Below, piece after piece: positions 17,196 to 26,606 of a stretch of DNA of 64,000 nt (position 1 is its first letter; every line of letters starts with the position of its first letter). The notes under the pieces were generated by a model. That model worked only from the letters and a program-made list of their open reading frames with translations. It was not told the DNA's origin and ran no database searches. The DNA is taken from NCBI GenBank assembly GCA_002409595.1, contig DHNQ01000006.1, positions 1-64,000 on the forward strand. The letters run 5' to 3'. Source of the stretch: Dysgonomonas sp. UBA5412 (GTDB lineage: Bacteria; Bacteroidota; Bacteroidia; Bacteroidales; Dysgonomonadaceae). The translations under genes were made by a program, and so were the position numbers.

Positions 17196-18040
17196 TTATA
17201 TACCTAGATCTATAGCGTAAGAATGCACTGTCCAAGGCAATACCTTAACGTCTACACTCATCCATGTTTCAGGAGTAGTCAACGGATCAGTAGGGTCGAT
17301 AGGATTTTCCGGCTCAGTTACATCAGGAGTACTTGGTTTTGGATCCGGATTTTTAGGATCACTTGTTCCTGGATCTTCAGGATAAAGAGGATTCCAGTTT
17401 GTACCCAGATTCTTAAACCCGGTGATGTGTACATGATATACATTGTTTCTGATCACCGGAGAGTTGTACCAGTTAGGCACATTATTCGGATTCACCCAAG
17501 CGTAATACAATACTTTACCGTTTACATACTTGGCTACTGTCTGACCTGCAACACCGCCTTTGGTTGCATCCAAAGCATTGGCAGCCGATGTATAGAACTT
17601 ACCGTTAGCTCCTACATAGAACGTACCGTCTGCATTAGCCGGAGCATTGTCTGCATATTTAGCCGGAGCAAATTTTGATCTGACCAATACGTAAGCCGTA
17701 TTACCTTTTTTGTAGCCTGATGTCTCATCAGCAGTTGCGACATGAGTAGTTGGCAAAACAAATTTTCCTGATAGTTTTGCATCCAGTTCAGCATTAACGT
17801 TTCCACTCGGATTAGTAGCATAGTCTGCCATTGTAGCCACAGCAGTTCCTCCAAATTGAGTAGCCGCATCATAGCTTTCGAACAAGCCAGAATAATCGTA
17901 TTTGCTTTGTGCACTTGCTATGTATTCAGTATTATCGGCCGGAACCCATCCATAGTTAGGAGTAGTCCAATCAGCTTTTCTTTGTACATAAAGTGAGTTT
18001 TCGCCCTGAGCCAATACCCATGTGATGTTAGAGATTACAT
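17196..18040 (-). pseudogene. 3' half of an Mfa1-like major fimbrillin gene
   Basis: About 280 codons, read in frame with the upstream cobN-like part. Seen: SNITWVLAQGENSLYVQRKA and NYGWVPADNTEY strands, the repeated Tyr/Gly/Thr-rich insert typical of Mfa1, the late HVHITGFKNLGTNW strand, a Pro/Asp-rich linker, and the terminal VDVKVLPWTVHSYAIDLGI. It lacks a signal peptide, lipobox and the first domain, so it could not be exported as a pilin. Its position directly before mfa2-like and the accessory subunits shows that it is the remnant of the operon's major subunit. Left boundary secure; the upstream end is known only to about 20 bases. Confidence 0.75.
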
Positions 18041-21000
18041 TCCAAGCATAAGTATTGGTAAAAGTTTTGGCAAATACCTGAGCCGAAGAACCTCCACCCT
18101 TCATTTTTTCTTTTATGTAGGCAGGATTCAGAAGCGTAGCTCTACTCTCCACACCTACAGCTTCTTTCAATTCCTGTATTCTTACCTTATTTCGATTTCT
18201 GTAATCAGACAGATACGTGTCGGGGTCTTTTCCGGTTACAGTCTTTACAGCCAGACTGACTCCTCCCATAAACTCATATACGTGATCGAGACTCAATGCC
18301 CCCCACGTATTATTCTGTCTCGGCTGCACAACTATATCCGTCTGTTGCAAAGCCACTTCAAAAAGGTCTTTAGTAAAAGCACCCCAATTTTTGTCATCGC
18401 CATATATTGCTCCCATATTGTTGATATACGTTTCCGCTATATCCGTCTTGTTATCCCAAGCATCCCCTTTTTCGACCAGATTCATTATACCCGTTCCATA
18501 ATGTCCGTTTACACCGCCAAAAACTCTCATTGTCGATAATTCCCTTGCTTGTTGAGGACTGATACCCTTATCAACCAGTCTTTTTTCGGATTCGACTGTG
18601 CCTTGTGCCACATAATTGTCAAACACATCCTCCTTAGCTGCCGCCGCCATGGCAACAGCTTTGGTTAGCATAATAAGTCGCGATGCAGCCAAATCTCGTA
18701 ACTGTCCCGAAGTTTGAATCACAATATCTATTCTCGGACGCCCCAATTCTTTGGATGGTATCAGACGCAGATCGGTGACACGTCCCATTTTGTCCCTCAC
18801 CGGCTCTACACCCAGCATATACAACGCCTGAGCTACCGTTGCCCCTTCGCTTTCTATAAATTCGCCTGCCCAAAAAGTATAGCTTATCTTGCGTGGATAT
18901 TTGCCATGTTTCTTCTGATATTGATTAATAGTGGCTTCTGCCAGCGTTTTACCATTATCCCATGCTCTGGTGGTTGGGGTAGCTTCTGCATTGATAGAAT
19001 ACATATTTCTGCCGGTAGGCAATGTGTTCGGATTGCGGACAGCATCTCCTCCGGGCGAAGGTGCTATGTATCCACCATTTAGCCCATTCAGTAGCGAACG
19101 TAGCTCAGCTTCGGGCGAATTTTCTAACTGCAACTTGTAGTTATATACATTTCTTATCGTTTTATCTATTTCCAATACAGCAATGCTAAAGTCTTTATCA
19201 GCTTGCGATACCCAAGGTTTGCTGCTTTTGTCGGTACTTCCTGCCATTTTTTGACTTGCTTTTTCTTCCTCCAGCATCTTTTTTACAAAGTCGGGCATCT
19301 TTCCCGATTTTGGCATATTTGCAGGCTTCTTTACTTTGGACGGAGAACTGTTGTCGGAAGTAGACGCCTCATTCATCATATCACTCATCGACATTTCTTT
19401 CGGATTCACTAACCGATCTATTTGTCGCGCTTTTTTCACATCTTCTTCCGAAAGATTTACAAGGCTATACAATTGATTTATCTCGGAGTTTTTTGTCGCT
19501 AGCAAAGTCTGAATTTTATTTTTTACTGGATTCAGATATTTTTGAGTAATAAAAGTATTGTTTTCATACTGCTCCTTTGTTATCCGTTTTTTGAGAAGAT
19601 CCAGTTTTGCCAGACTGTATGCCAATGGGTCGGCAGAAATAGCTATCGTTGTCGATACTATGTCCTCTTTGCTGTATTGTTGCCCCAAGGTATAAAGGCG
19701 ACCTGTCATTTTTTCGTTCGATACTTCTTCCGCAAAGTTTTCGATATATGCTATGTTCTCCGATGTATATGGTTTAGACAGATCGCTATCTAATTGTAGA
19801 TCTCGGTGGATGCCCATTTTTACGACTATGGCTTTTATACTCAACGCTATTTGCGGTTGTTTGCTTTCGTCAGCCATATTGTATTTTTCTATCATCGTAG
19901 TCAATTCGTCAAACTGATTGCGTGTTTTGCTTTCCATAAAAGGAGGTGTAAGATAAGAAACCAACGCCGCATGCAGCCTGCGCTTGGCTATGATACCTTC
20001 GCCAACGTTGGAAATAGTATAATAGTAGAAGTGAGGCATTGCACCCATCAAACAATCCGGCCAATCTTTTTTCGACAAGGCGGTTTGCTTTCCTGGTGTA
20101 AATTCGAGGCTGCCATGTGTGCCAAAGTGAATAAAGGCATCAGCCTTAAATCCCTTTTGTGCCCACAAATATGGTGCTATGTATGAGTGAGGCGGAGCTA
20201 CATTTGCTCCATGCACTATTTTGAAATCATCGTCGCCGACGGCAGCTTTAGGTTGTGGAAAAAGAGCTATGTTTCCCAATCTGATACATGCTACTGCCAA
20301 AGACGGTTCACCGTTGTGCTCTTGGCTCATAAACTCTCCCGGAGCTTTGCCATATTTGCTCACTACTTCTTTGTATTGTTCGGTAGGAATTATTTGTCGA
20401 GCCCAGTCTTCGTATTCCGATTTTTTTATCCATAGCGGATTGCCATTTTTCATAAACTCGGATATATCGCCTTCGGCATAGCTGCCATATAGATTTCCTT
20501 GTTTGCCAAGTAGTTTTGCAAATGCGTCTAACGAGTCGGGCAATCCGTCTATTGTGTATCCTTCTTTTTTCAACCGTTGAAGAAATTCATATAGCGAGGG
20601 CACAACTTCCAGCCCGGTGGCAACTAGTGAAGTCTGTCCCGGTCTTTTGAAGTAACAGATGGCGATGCGTTTATCTTTGTTTTCTTTTTTCTTCAGGTGT
20701 AAATAATTGTCTACATTGGCAATGAAGTTTTGAACACGTTCGGGTTCAGGATCAAAAATATAATATTGATTACTATGTTGATTTTGAGTAGAAATAGGCA
20801 ACGGGCATATTCCTCCATCCAGTTCGGGCAATACGATACGTGCGGTAAGAAAGCCACCCACTTGTCCTCGTTTGTCGTTGATCCATTCTTCATGGCTCTG
20901 CATTACGGGGTAGGGGCAAAACAAAGGGATGTTTTTTTCGGTCAGCCATTCTACAAAGCTATCATTCCCCAAACGTCCCATTGGTAAGTAGATAATGGCA

Positions 21001-21767
21001 TCGGGGTCTATTTCTTTTATGAGGGGGATTCGTTTTGCAGCACCGGATATCGGATATATGTTGTAACCCGCATTTTCGAATCCGCAGATAATGCTGTCTA
21101 TGTAGCTGCGATTGCCTTCCAAAGGCGATGTCATGCCCGATATGAATGCTATGCGTGGAGCGCCTTCTTTATATATTTTTTTCTCTTTCAGGTAGTTTGT
21201 CAGTTCGTCAGCCGTATTATAGTATTTCTTATTATCTAAATGGTAGAGAAAATCGGAAGGTATGATGATTGGTGCTTCCGACCGATTGGCTATCACTTTT
21301 TTTCGGTCAAACTCTTTACGTATGAAGTGAAGCATGTTTTTGAAATTATCTTTGCACCGATTGGCATAGTATGTGTCAAGTTGAGCAATCTGAATCGAAT
21401 CTATATTGGTGTTTTTTATAATATCGGACGAAAATACATAGGTGTAGACCATTGTTCCTTTTGTTCCTGCTTCCGTTATATTTTTTACTTGTCCTTCGGT
21501 CAGTCTGAGACCGGGACCGAATACCAATATGGCATCGTATCCTTTGAGTTTAGAAGCCTGTTCGGGTGCAACCTCGTCTACTTCTAAGAAATAGCTGTCG
21601 TTGGATAGTCGTATGTTAGAAACCTGATAGGAGGGGAAATTTATCAGGGCTATCTTGGTAGGAGAGAAGAATATGCTGTATGCTGCATACAGTAAAGTGA
21701 TCGAGAGCAATGCAATGCCAGCTTTAATAAGCAATGGCTTTTTGCGGGAAAATAAGGTGTCCGACAT
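17196..21767 (-). CDS. Chimeric ORF: CobN/HmuS-like chelatase fused to fimbrillin C-terminal half
   Basis: One open frame of 1523 residues made of two unrelated parts. Residues 1 to about 1240 are a CobN-family protein: an N-terminal membrane helix (about 12-31), then the large chelatase fold with HFGTHGSLEFTPGKQ (about 545-560) and, near the end, NPAYIKEKMKGGGSSAQVFA. The membrane anchor and the neighbouring HmuR/HmuY-like genes favour the HmuS branch, reported to remove metal from tetrapyrroles, over true cobaltochelatase. CobN-type proteins normally continue by roughly 200 residues, which are missing. From about SNITWVLAQGENS the sequence is the C-terminal half of an Mfa1-like fimbrillin, ending VLPWTVHSYAIDL. 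The join lies near 18033-18059 at NTYAWNV, a motif close to the CobN pattern NT-F/Y-GWNV. Either a real in-frame deletion fusion or an assembly join. Confidence 0.75.
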   Translation of the reverse strand: MSDTLFSRKKPLLIKAGIALLSITLLYAAYSIFFSPTKIALINFPSYQVSNIRLSNDSYFLEVDEVAPEQASKLKGYDAILVFGPGLRLTEGQVKNITEAGTKGTMVYTYVFSSDIIKNTNIDSIQIAQLDTYYANRCKDNFKNMLHFIRKEFDRKKVIANRSEAPIIIPSDFLYHLDNKKYYNTADELTNYLKEKKIYKEGAPRIAFISGMTSPLEGNRSYIDSIICGFENAGYNIYPISGAAKRIPLIKEIDPDAIIYLPMGRLGNDSFVEWLTEKNIPLFCPYPVMQSHEEWINDKRGQVGGFLTARIVLPELDGGICPLPISTQNQHSNQYYIFDPEPERVQNFIANVDNYLHLKKKENKDKRIAICYFKRPGQTSLVATGLEVVPSLYEFLQRLKKEGYTIDGLPDSLDAFAKLLGKQGNLYGSYAEGDISEFMKNGNPLWIKKSEYEDWARQIIPTEQYKEVVSKYGKAPGEFMSQEHNGEPSLAVACIRLGNIALFPQPKAAVGDDDFKIVHGANVAPPHSYIAPYLWAQKGFKADAFIHFGTHGSLEFTPGKQTALSKKDWPDCLMGAMPHFYYYTISNVGEGIIAKRRLHAALVSYLTPPFMESKTRNQFDELTTMIEKYNMADESKQPQIALSIKAIVVKMGIHRDLQLDSDLSKPYTSENIAYIENFAEEVSNEKMTGRLYTLGQQYSKEDIVSTTIAISADPLAYSLAKLDLLKKRITKEQYENNTFITQKYLNPVKNKIQTLLATKNSEINQLYSLVNLSEEDVKKARQIDRLVNPKEMSMSDMMNEASTSDNSSPSKVKKPANMPKSGKMPDFVKKMLEEEKASQKMAGSTDKSSKPWVSQADKDFSIAVLEIDKTIRNVYNYKLQLENSPEAELRSLLNGLNGGYIAPSPGGDAVRNPNTLPTGRNMYSINAEATPTTRAWDNGKTLAEATINQYQKKHGKYPRKISYTFWAGEFIESEGATVAQALYMLGVEPVRDKMGRVTDLRLIPSKELGRPRIDIVIQTSGQLRDLAASRLIMLTKAVAMAAAAKEDVFDNYVAQGTVESEKRLVDKGISPQQARELSTMRVFGGVNGHYGTGIMNLVEKGDAWDNKTDIAETYINNMGAIYGDDKNWGAFTKDLFEVALQQTDIVVQPRQNNTWGALSLDHVYEFMGGVSLAVKTVTGKDPDTYLSDYRNRNKVRIQELKEAVGVESRATLLNPAYIKEKMKGGGSSAQVFAKTFTNTYAWNVISNITWVLAQGENSLYVQRKADWTTPNYGWVPADNTEYIASAQSKYDYSGLFESYDAATQFGGTAVATMADYATNPSGNVNAELDAKLSGKFVLPTTHVATADETSGYKKGNTAYVLVRSKFAPAKYADNAPANADGTFYVGANGKFYTSAANALDATKGGVAGQTVAKYVNGKVLYYAWVNPNNVPNWYNSPVIRNNVYHVHITGFKNLGTNWNPLYPEDPGTSDPKNPDPKPSTPDVTEPENPIDPTDPLTTPETWMSVDVKVLPWTVHSYAIDLGI

Positions 21768-21785
21768 AGTGTAAAATAATTAAAT

Positions 21786-21815
21786 CCTTATAACCGGCAT
21801 ACACCGGCTATAAGG
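21786..21815 (-). repeat. Intergenic hairpin between HmuY-like and CobN-like genes
   Basis: CCTTATA (21786-21792) and CCGG (21794-21797) pair with CCGG (21804-21807) and TATAAGG (21809-21815), with one A/C mismatch. The T-rich tract beyond it is interrupted, so it is more likely an RNA-processing or attenuating element than a full terminator. Confidence 0.5.
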
Positions 21816-21847
21816 AATGTAAAAAGAATGTATGAAGAAGAAAGTGA

Positions 21848-22468
21848 TCATTCGAATGGATATATATAATCGAATGTTATATGTCCCGATTTATCAGCGT
21901 CGTTAAGAAAACTTTTCATTATTACTTTAGCATATTTGCCATTAGCTGTGCGCACAACAAATACATTGTTATTGAAACTCCATACCATTGTAGTAGGATC
22001 AAATTTAGCCCAGCCCTGATTATCTCCTACTTTAAATACTGCACTGCCTGCTGTTTGAGTATATTTTGGAGGCATTGCGCCAGATGTCATAACTTTTATT
22101 TGTGTGTCGGTAATAAATCCCGATGAAGGGATAGTTGTTACCTCGTCGAAAGTTTTCTTTCCTGTATCTAAAGCAGCTCCTTTGCCTTTGCCGGACTCTC
22201 CTCCATTTGTACGAATATTGAAGCGAAGGAATCCCATATCCCAATTGGAATCATCTGCATATTTTTTTTGATCAACGGTAATGATGCCACCTTTTTCGAA
22301 AGAAAAATAAGTCCAATCTGTAAAGCTTTGGGCATCCAAGTTTACTGTTTTTACTTCGGGTTTGGTTGGCACATAGTCGTCATCATCACCACAAGAAGTG
22401 AATGCTCCTGCGGCTGAAAACATAATTGTCATAGAGAGTGCGTACTTAAAAAAACGTTTCATTTTCAT
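21848..22468 (-). CDS. HmuY-like surface lipoprotein
   Basis: 206 residues. The lipoprotein signal ends FTSCGDDDD, an acidic run after Cys that fits surface export in Bacteroidota. The body matches the HmuY-like pattern: VNLDAQSFTDWTYFSFEKG near the start, WDMGFLRFNIRTNGG, the FITDTQIKVMTSG middle and the ending SGHITFDYIYPFE. HmuY binds haem at the cell surface and hands it to the HmuR receptor. Here the operon is under a cobalamin riboswitch, so a corrinoid or another tetrapyrrole is an alternative ligand. It lies 30 bases after the TonB-dependent receptor gene and 80 before the CobN/HmuS-like gene, reproducing the hmuR-hmuY-hmuS set though with receptor first. Confidence 0.8.
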   Translation of the reverse strand: MKMKRFFKYALSMTIMFSAAGAFTSCGDDDDYVPTKPEVKTVNLDAQSFTDWTYFSFEKGGIITVDQKKYADDSNWDMGFLRFNIRTNGGESGKGKGAALDTGKKTFDEVTTIPSSGFITDTQIKVMTSGAMPPKYTQTAGSAVFKVGDNQGWAKFDPTTMVWSFNNNVFVVRTANGKYAKVIMKSFLNDADKSGHITFDYIYPFE

Positions 22469-22498
22469 TTCTAGATTTTTTTGTTGATTTTATTTAAA

Positions 22499-24727
22499 TT
22501 AGAATTTAAGTGTTACAGAGCCAAATGCGCGCCGCCCCGGATCGTAGGTTGTAAATTTTTCGGCATCGGTATAATTGAATATATTCTGTATTCCGCCCGA
22601 TACATTTACTTGCATATATCCTTTTTTCCAAGGTGTGCATAGTACAGTGAGTTTCCATAGGCTAAAAGCTGACTGAGGATTGTTTGTGACAACGTGCGTT
22701 GTCTCTCCCGTATCAGGATCGGTAATTGTTTCTTCCGCATCGTTGATTTTAGATGAACTCCAATGTCCGGCTAACGAGACAGAGAAATCTTTTTTGAATA
22801 TTTTTTCTTTGTATGTTGCATTCAGGCTAAAGGCATGTCGTGTATTTCCCTTGAGCTGCAAATTTGTTTTCATATTCTTGGCATCGGTATATGCGTAACT
22901 TCCATGGATATACAATTGCTTAACGGGATAATAGTCTGCACTGAGTTCGACTCCTCGTATGCGGGCTTTGTCTACATTGCTGTAACGCATTTCGGTACTT
23001 TCCACTCCGTTTTCGTCTTTGACAAGTACATATGCCGATTGTATCTTATTGTCTATGCTGTTTTGATAGATGTCGATACTGGCATTTAATTTTTGCAATC
23101 TGTATTCTGACGACAGATAAAAATAATTCGATTTTTCGGGTTTCAAGTTCGGGTTTCCTATGTTGTGAGATACTGATCCCATCATAAAGTCGGAATAAAG
23201 CTCGGTGGCATCGGGCGCTTTAAATCCGCGGCTATATCCGCCTCTTATTCGCCAATCGCCGGGACTGAACATAATATTTACCTTCGGGCTGTAAGCGTTG
23301 CCAAATACAGAATGGTGAGTATAACGAAATCCTCCGATGAGGTTTACTAAAGGTATTATCTGCCAGTCGAACTGCCCGAAGCCATTTATGTCGTTTACTT
23401 TTCTTGTTTTTAGATTTTCGCCGTATTGTATTTCGTTATAATCTTTATTCCAATTGTATTCGCCGCCAAATACAGTTTGCAGATTGTCGAGCGGAGTGTA
23501 TATATCTATCAGGCGAATGGTCTGTATATGCGATGTCGCATTTTTTTCCGACTTATCCAATTTCTCAAATACTGTCTTACGTGTATAGAAGTCGCCGTAA
23601 TAAGATGCTTTTAGTTGATTGTAGCGTCCGATTTCCTGCTCTACTGCTGTTCTGAGAGTTTTATTATCGCTCTTATAATGAGTATTCTTTGTGCTTTCCT
23701 TCGGATTGGTTATCTCATTAAAATATAGAGTTCCCGATGCTGTAACCTTAGTTCCTTTGTTGTTCCATCCCAATTTTTGTTCAATATTCATGTTCTTACC
23801 CGGATTTTTGGTATATGCCTGAGGGCTTTCGGGTGTGAGGTCATAACCATCATAAGAGTTGCGATAGAACAGTGTTTGTGAAGTTATATTCTTAATTGCA
23901 GTTCCTACGCTGGCATCCATAACTAAATCGTTGAATCGGGAATAGCGGGTTTTTGCCCAACCTTCCAACTTTCGTTCCGGTGTTTTAGTTATTATATTGA
24001 TCGTCATACCAATGGCACTCGATCCATAGAGGGCTGATGCTGCTCCCTTGATGACTTCTATTTGCTTAACGTTCGACATACTCAGACGTTCGAAATCAAT
24101 CGGGCCTCCGGGTGTTGTAGACAGTCGTTCGCCATCTACGAGAATCAGTATATACTTATTCTCAAGACCTTGTATTCTGATGTTATCTCCGCGAGGGTCG
24201 TTGTTGAATTGCAATCCGGGAATGGTGTATTCGAGTGCATCCATTATGTTTTCAAAGTCATTCTGCATGAGTTGCGCAGAAGTTATGACGCGAGTCAATA
24301 TCGGAGCATTTGCAAGCGTTTTTTCTGTACGTGTGCCGGTAACCACTACCTCATTGAGATCGAGCGTATTTTTAGTCAGGCTTATATCTTGTTGATGAGG
24401 CGATGCAGAGTAGGAGAGGTTTATTGTTTTTTCGGTATAACCCGTCGAGCGGATAATGATATTGTAACTGTCCTTTTGTGGAAGGTTCAGCTCGTAATAT
24501 CCATCTTCGTTGCATGAAGTGCCTACGTTTAAGTCTTTTACAAAAAGTGTAGCATAAGGGATTCCCTTCCCGTTTTCCTGATCTACGATTTGTCCGTTTA
24601 GCGAGAACGATTCTGAATTTTTTGTCTTTTGTCTTGGTGCGTCACCTAGTCTGGTTTGAGCATAAGTTGCCTCATTGAGAAACAGACATACCAAAAACAA
24701 TGCAACAAAGGCATTTTTTGATTTCAT
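22499..24727 (-). CDS. TonB-dependent receptor, HmuR-like
   Basis: 742 residues. Signal peptide (cut near TYAQ), a carboxypeptidase-regulatory-like domain (about 45-120), the plug (LNEVVVTGTRTEKTL, then GDNIRIQGLENKYILILVDGERL and VKQIEVIKGAASALYGSSAIG), and a 22-strand barrel ending in the C-terminal Phe. Two features of haem receptors are present: FKAP (for FRAP) followed some 25 residues later by NPNL, with a His between them in SHNIGNPNL. The receptor would import a tetrapyrrole across the outer membrane using TonB. A cobalamin riboswitch lies directly upstream, so corrinoid uptake (BtuB role) is a real alternative. It heads the operon with the HmuY-like and CobN/HmuS-like genes. Confidence 0.85.
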   Translation of the reverse strand: MKSKNAFVALFLVCLFLNEATYAQTRLGDAPRQKTKNSESFSLNGQIVDQENGKGIPYATLFVKDLNVGTSCNEDGYYELNLPQKDSYNIIIRSTGYTEKTINLSYSASPHQQDISLTKNTLDLNEVVVTGTRTEKTLANAPILTRVITSAQLMQNDFENIMDALEYTIPGLQFNNDPRGDNIRIQGLENKYILILVDGERLSTTPGGPIDFERLSMSNVKQIEVIKGAASALYGSSAIGMTINIITKTPERKLEGWAKTRYSRFNDLVMDASVGTAIKNITSQTLFYRNSYDGYDLTPESPQAYTKNPGKNMNIEQKLGWNNKGTKVTASGTLYFNEITNPKESTKNTHYKSDNKTLRTAVEQEIGRYNQLKASYYGDFYTRKTVFEKLDKSEKNATSHIQTIRLIDIYTPLDNLQTVFGGEYNWNKDYNEIQYGENLKTRKVNDINGFGQFDWQIIPLVNLIGGFRYTHHSVFGNAYSPKVNIMFSPGDWRIRGGYSRGFKAPDATELYSDFMMGSVSHNIGNPNLKPEKSNYFYLSSEYRLQKLNASIDIYQNSIDNKIQSAYVLVKDENGVESTEMRYSNVDKARIRGVELSADYYPVKQLYIHGSYAYTDAKNMKTNLQLKGNTRHAFSLNATYKEKIFKKDFSVSLAGHWSSSKINDAEETITDPDTGETTHVVTNNPQSAFSLWKLTVLCTPWKKGYMQVNVSGGIQNIFNYTDAEKFTTYDPGRRAFGSVTLKF

Positions 24728-24808
24728 AGTGTGATAATAAATATATTGGAAATGATTTTATCATTCCTTCAATCGCGTCCTAACCCCGGGACTTCTGATT
24801 TTTATAAT

Positions 24809-25005
24809 GATTAAGGCAGGTTTTCTGACTTTCCCAACTTACAAGCCTTCCCGATAGTAATATCAGTGGCTGAGGATTGTAATTTTTATACATTCTTCTG
24901 TATAAAATGGGATCACAGCAACGGGTATTGCTCAGGATTTTCACCTGATTCCCTCACATTATTTGCAGGACGCAAATAATTCACCATAATCTAGGTGCAA
25001 ATGTA
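24809..25005 (-). ncRNA. Cobalamin riboswitch with its promoter (HmuR-like operon)
   Basis: Read on the minus strand, the aptamer runs about 24991-24809. Seen: GGGAATCAGGTGAAAATCC, then ACCCGTTGCTGTGATCC, GCCACTG, GGGAAGGC and the closing AGTCAGAAAACCTGCC (B12 box). The P1 arms are around 24984-24991 and 24811-24818 with one mismatch. A -7 box TACATTTG (25005-24998) predicts a transcript starting at the aptamer. It should turn the receptor operon off when B12 is plentiful. Confidence 0.93.
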
Positions 25006-25060
25006 TAGAATAGTTTTCGATAAAAAAATAATGAGGTGCGTGTTTTTCCAATAGTTTTTC

Positions 25061-25846
25061 TTAATCTTTCAGATAAATATACCAATATACGCAACCGACA
25101 AAAAATGCTCCACCGATAAAATTTCCGATTGTAGCCGGAATAAGATTTTGTATGATGAAGGTAGACCATGCGATGTCTGCACCTGAATAGATGGCAGCAG
25201 GAATAAAAAACATATTCGCTATCGAATGTTCGTATCCGAGTGTAACAAATATCATAACCGGAATCCATATAGCTATACACTTTCCCGAAATATCCTTGGC
25301 TGAGTAGCCCATAAACATTCCCAGACATACGAGCCAATTTGCTCCTATGGCTTTGATGAGAACTTTGATGAAGTCTTGATTTACTTTAGCTTCACTATAA
25401 TGATGCAGATAAGTTTGCCACGGTTGTTTGTCCAGAAGACCTACTTCATAAGATAGGAAATAGGCTACGATCTGTGTTCCTACAAAGTTGAATATGTATG
25501 ATAATACAAGATATTTGAAAAATGTTTTTATCCTGATCTGTCTTTGTAATGTAGCATAAGAGAATGCTGCACAATCGCTGGTGAAAAGATCGGCTCCGGT
25601 AATGGATACCATGATAAGACCAACGGGAAATAGGGCTCCTGCTATAAATTTGACCAGTCCCGGATTGCCTGCTCCAATTTCGGGCATGCCTCCTGCTACC
25701 ATCACCGAAAGCAGTCCGCCAAAGGCAATGAATACACCGCCAAGTATGGCTAGGATACAGAATTTTATTAGACGAATATTCTTTTTTTGATTCGCCGAAG
25801 CAGCAAAGTTAAGCGTGATTTCTTTGGGAGTATAATAATTAGCCAT
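25061..25846 (-). CDS. focA: FocA/NirC-family formate (nitrite) channel
   Basis: 261 residues, inner-membrane protein with six predicted helices. Family signs: the ITGADLFTSDCAAFSYATL segment after helix 2 (the usual G-x-x-L-F-T-G/S-N block), AIGANWLVCLGMFMGYSAKDISGK, and the helix with LGYEHSIANMFFIP holding the pore His of the G-F-E-H-S-x-A-N-M motif. These proteins move formate or nitrite across the membrane. It is the third gene after pflB and pflA, 23 bases downstream of pflA, so export of formate made by pyruvate formate-lyase is the expected role. The next gene to the left has its own riboswitch and promoter. Confidence 0.9.
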   Translation of the reverse strand: MANYYTPKEITLNFAASANQKKNIRLIKFCILAILGGVFIAFGGLLSVMVAGGMPEIGAGNPGLVKFIAGALFPVGLIMVSITGADLFTSDCAAFSYATLQRQIRIKTFFKYLVLSYIFNFVGTQIVAYFLSYEVGLLDKQPWQTYLHHYSEAKVNQDFIKVLIKAIGANWLVCLGMFMGYSAKDISGKCIAIWIPVMIFVTLGYEHSIANMFFIPAAIYSGADIAWSTFIIQNLIPATIGNFIGGAFFVGCVYWYIYLKD

Positions 25847-25869
25847 ATATGCGGATGATTAGATTTGGA

Positions 25870-26586
25870 TTAGACTGGTAGCCCGTAAGACTTGAATATA
25901 TGTTCAGCCTTTTCTTTTTCGGCATTAGTGGGAGGGGCTATGTCTTTCAATTTATATTCGGCATTTATCTGCTCCCATTTGTGTACAGCCATCTGATGAA
26001 AAGGGAGTATATCTACTCGTTCCACATTTTTGAATCGGGAAGCATATTCTGCCCATTCCCGAAGATCGTTTTCGTTGTCAGTATAATGTGGTACAAGTAC
26101 ATATCGTAGCCATACGGGTTTGTCTATTGACGACAGATATTCCATAAATCTGAGAGTAGGTTCTAACGGTGCACTTGTCAGCGATCTATACTTATCGGCA
26201 TTGATATGCTTTATGTCTAACAACACCAGATCGGTGTATTGGAGTACCTCTTTTATCTTGTCATTCAAGTAGATGCCCGAAGTATCTATTGCCGTATGTA
26301 TATTATGCTGTTTACATATTTTGAACAGTTCCAACACAAAGTCAGGTTGAAGCATAGGTTCTCCGCCCGAAACGGTAACACCTCCCCGAACAAAGTTTTT
26401 AACCTTGTCTATTTCATTAAATACCTCTTGCGGTGTGAGTATATATTTGGCGTCCTTCTTGTCCCAAGTGTCGGGATTGTGGCAGTAGAGACAGCGCAGG
26501 GGACAGCCTTGTGTAAATAATACAAAACGGATGCCCGGCCCGTCCTTAGTTCCAAAAGTTTCGAATGAGTGTATGTGACCTAACAT
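25870..26586 (-). CDS. pflA: Pyruvate formate-lyase activating enzyme
   Basis: 238 residues, a radical SAM enzyme that puts the glycyl radical on PflB. The cluster motif C28-x3-C32-x2-C35 is seen in GCPLRCLYCHNPDTW. Further signatures are GTKDGPGIRFVLFTQGC at the start, GGVTVSGGEPMLQPDF (the SAM-binding GGE), TAIDTSG, DLVLLDIKH and the late LPFHQMAVHKWE. Length is normal for PflA. It follows pflB by 92 bases, and a hairpin with a T-run lies in the gap. It is part of the B12-riboswitch transcript if read-through occurs. Confidence 0.95.
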   Translation of the reverse strand: MLGHIHSFETFGTKDGPGIRFVLFTQGCPLRCLYCHNPDTWDKKDAKYILTPQEVFNEIDKVKNFVRGGVTVSGGEPMLQPDFVLELFKICKQHNIHTAIDTSGIYLNDKIKEVLQYTDLVLLDIKHINADKYRSLTSAPLEPTLRFMEYLSSIDKPVWLRYVLVPHYTDNENDLREWAEYASRFKNVERVDILPFHQMAVHKWEQINAEYKLKDIAPPTNAEKEKAEHIFKSYGLPV

Positions 26587-26606
26587 TGACTAATAATGGT
26601 GTTATC

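Noticed and set aside
17223..21587. Series of + ORFs of 70-151 codons opposite the cobN-like/mfa1 ORF
   Set aside because: All lie antisense to one continuous coding frame with clear family motifs; none has a convincing start or domain.
17196..21767. A natural CobN-fimbrillin multidomain protein
   Set aside because: Rejected as the first explanation because the fimbrillin half is followed by its own mfa2-like operon and the chelatase lacks its normal end; a chance join explains both better.
22499..24727. Firm label as the B12 receptor BtuB
   Set aside because: The riboswitch suggests it, but the FKAP/NPNL/His pattern and HmuY-like neighbour suggest a haem receptor; left open.
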